Source: an uncultured Collinsella sp. | Lineage (GTDB): Bacteria; Actinomycetota; Coriobacteriia; Coriobacteriales; Coriobacteriaceae | Reading direction: 5' to 3' | NCBI GenBank assembly: GCA_934655835.1 | Contig: CAKUHM010000093.1 | Coordinates: forward strand, 1 to 5,891 | Length of the DNA stretch: 5,891 nucleotides | Shown here: piece after piece, positions 5,529 to 5,891 of the stretch | Layout of the letters: each line of letters begins with the position of its first letter | Numbering within the stretch: position 1 is the first letter of the stretch | Position numbers and translations under genes: made by a program | Notes under the pieces: model-generated | Told to the model about the DNA's origin: nothing | Seen by the model: only the letters and a program-made list of their open reading frames with translations | Database searches by the model: none

Positions 5529-5891
5529 CTCGAAGCTAAAGGATGCGCTGAGGAGCTACTACGCCGCTGACGCGGCATCCCCCGACGCTTCGGCGCGCAA
5601 GCGCACCTTGCTGCTCGTGGAAGCAGAGGCGGCTCGCGCCTGCGGAGGCGCGAGGGAGGCGGGTTACATCCCGCTCTGGCGGTTCGTCGCGAGCCAGGTT
5701 CGGTTCGTGCGTCCCTGGGCATGGATGCTCCAGATCGCGCTTCTGGCATGCATGCTCGTTCTCGTCGGTGAGATCGGCCCGCACTCGGGAAGCCCCATCG
5801 TCGTCATGGCGGCATCGGCCCTCTCGGTTGCCATAGCGGCGCCATCGGTATTCAAGAGCTTCGAGACCCGCGTCTGCGAGATGGAGTACTC
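5521..5891 (+). CDS. Putative membrane protein cotranscribed with the sigma factor, partial
   Basis: Open from ATG at 5521 to the window edge, 123 complete codons. GGAGAAGG lies just upstream inside the sigma gene, and the 8-base overlap with its stop indicates translational coupling. The N-terminal ~60 residues are cytoplasmic-looking and helical. QVRFVRPWAWML leads into TM1 (about 65-83); a second hydrophobic helix follows (about 92-111), then a charged segment beginning FKSFETRVCEMEY. Its place behind an ECF sigma factor makes a membrane anti-sigma factor or sensor the natural guess. However, the HxxxCxxC zinc motif of ZAS anti-sigma factors is absent from the visible part (C41 is the only cytosolic cysteine before TM1). 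The family is not recognised with confidence. It may continue into further helices or be followed by transporter genes. Confidence 0.75.
   Translation, partial: MNDSKLKDALRSYYAADAASPDASARKRTLLLVEAEAARACGGAREAGYIPLWRFVASQVRFVRPWAWMLQIALLACMLVLVGEIGPHSGSPIVVMAASALSVAIAAPSVFKSFETRVCEMEY

Overview
The window looks like the edge of a conserved cell-division/RNA-decay block in a high-GC actinobacterium. The best guess is a gut member of Coriobacteriia, Collinsella or a relative. This rests on base composition, strong AGGAGG-type ribosome binding sites and overall feel, not on a database match.

Left half (1-3272, all minus strand) is ordinary core genome. Reading in transcription order, it holds ftsE, an ABC ATPase with an unusual ~175-residue Ala/Pro/Gln-rich N-terminal extension. 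Its stop overlaps the start of ftsX, the four-helix membrane partner. A clear intrinsic terminator (1087-1120) closes the ftsEX transcript, and the 5' part of rnr (RNase R), cut by the window edge, follows. FtsEX couples division-ring assembly to cell-wall hydrolysis. RNase R is a processive 3'-5' exoribonuclease.

Right half (3420-5891, genes on the plus strand) looks accessory. It starts with a short promoter-hairpin-hairpin-terminator cassette (3432-3508), followed only a few bases later by an Abi_2/AbiF-like HEPN protein (3524-4453) carrying an R-x4-H ribonuclease motif. A terminator sits between the only visible promoter and the HEPN gene. This is the layout of an RNA-antitoxin / protein-toxin module, and it is the most interesting thing in the window. 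Next comes a scar zone (4454-4973) with a decayed 3' end of a UvrD/PcrA-type helicase on the minus strand, butted against the 3' end of an unrecognised plus-strand gene. The window ends with an ECF-type sigma factor gene (4992-5528) overlapping the start of a gene for a two-helix membrane protein (5521 to beyond the edge).

Arginine codon use separates the two halves. The abi gene uses AGA/AGG for 10 of 28 Arg codons, against 2 of 22 in ftsE. This fits a chromosomal backbone on the left and acquired material on the right.
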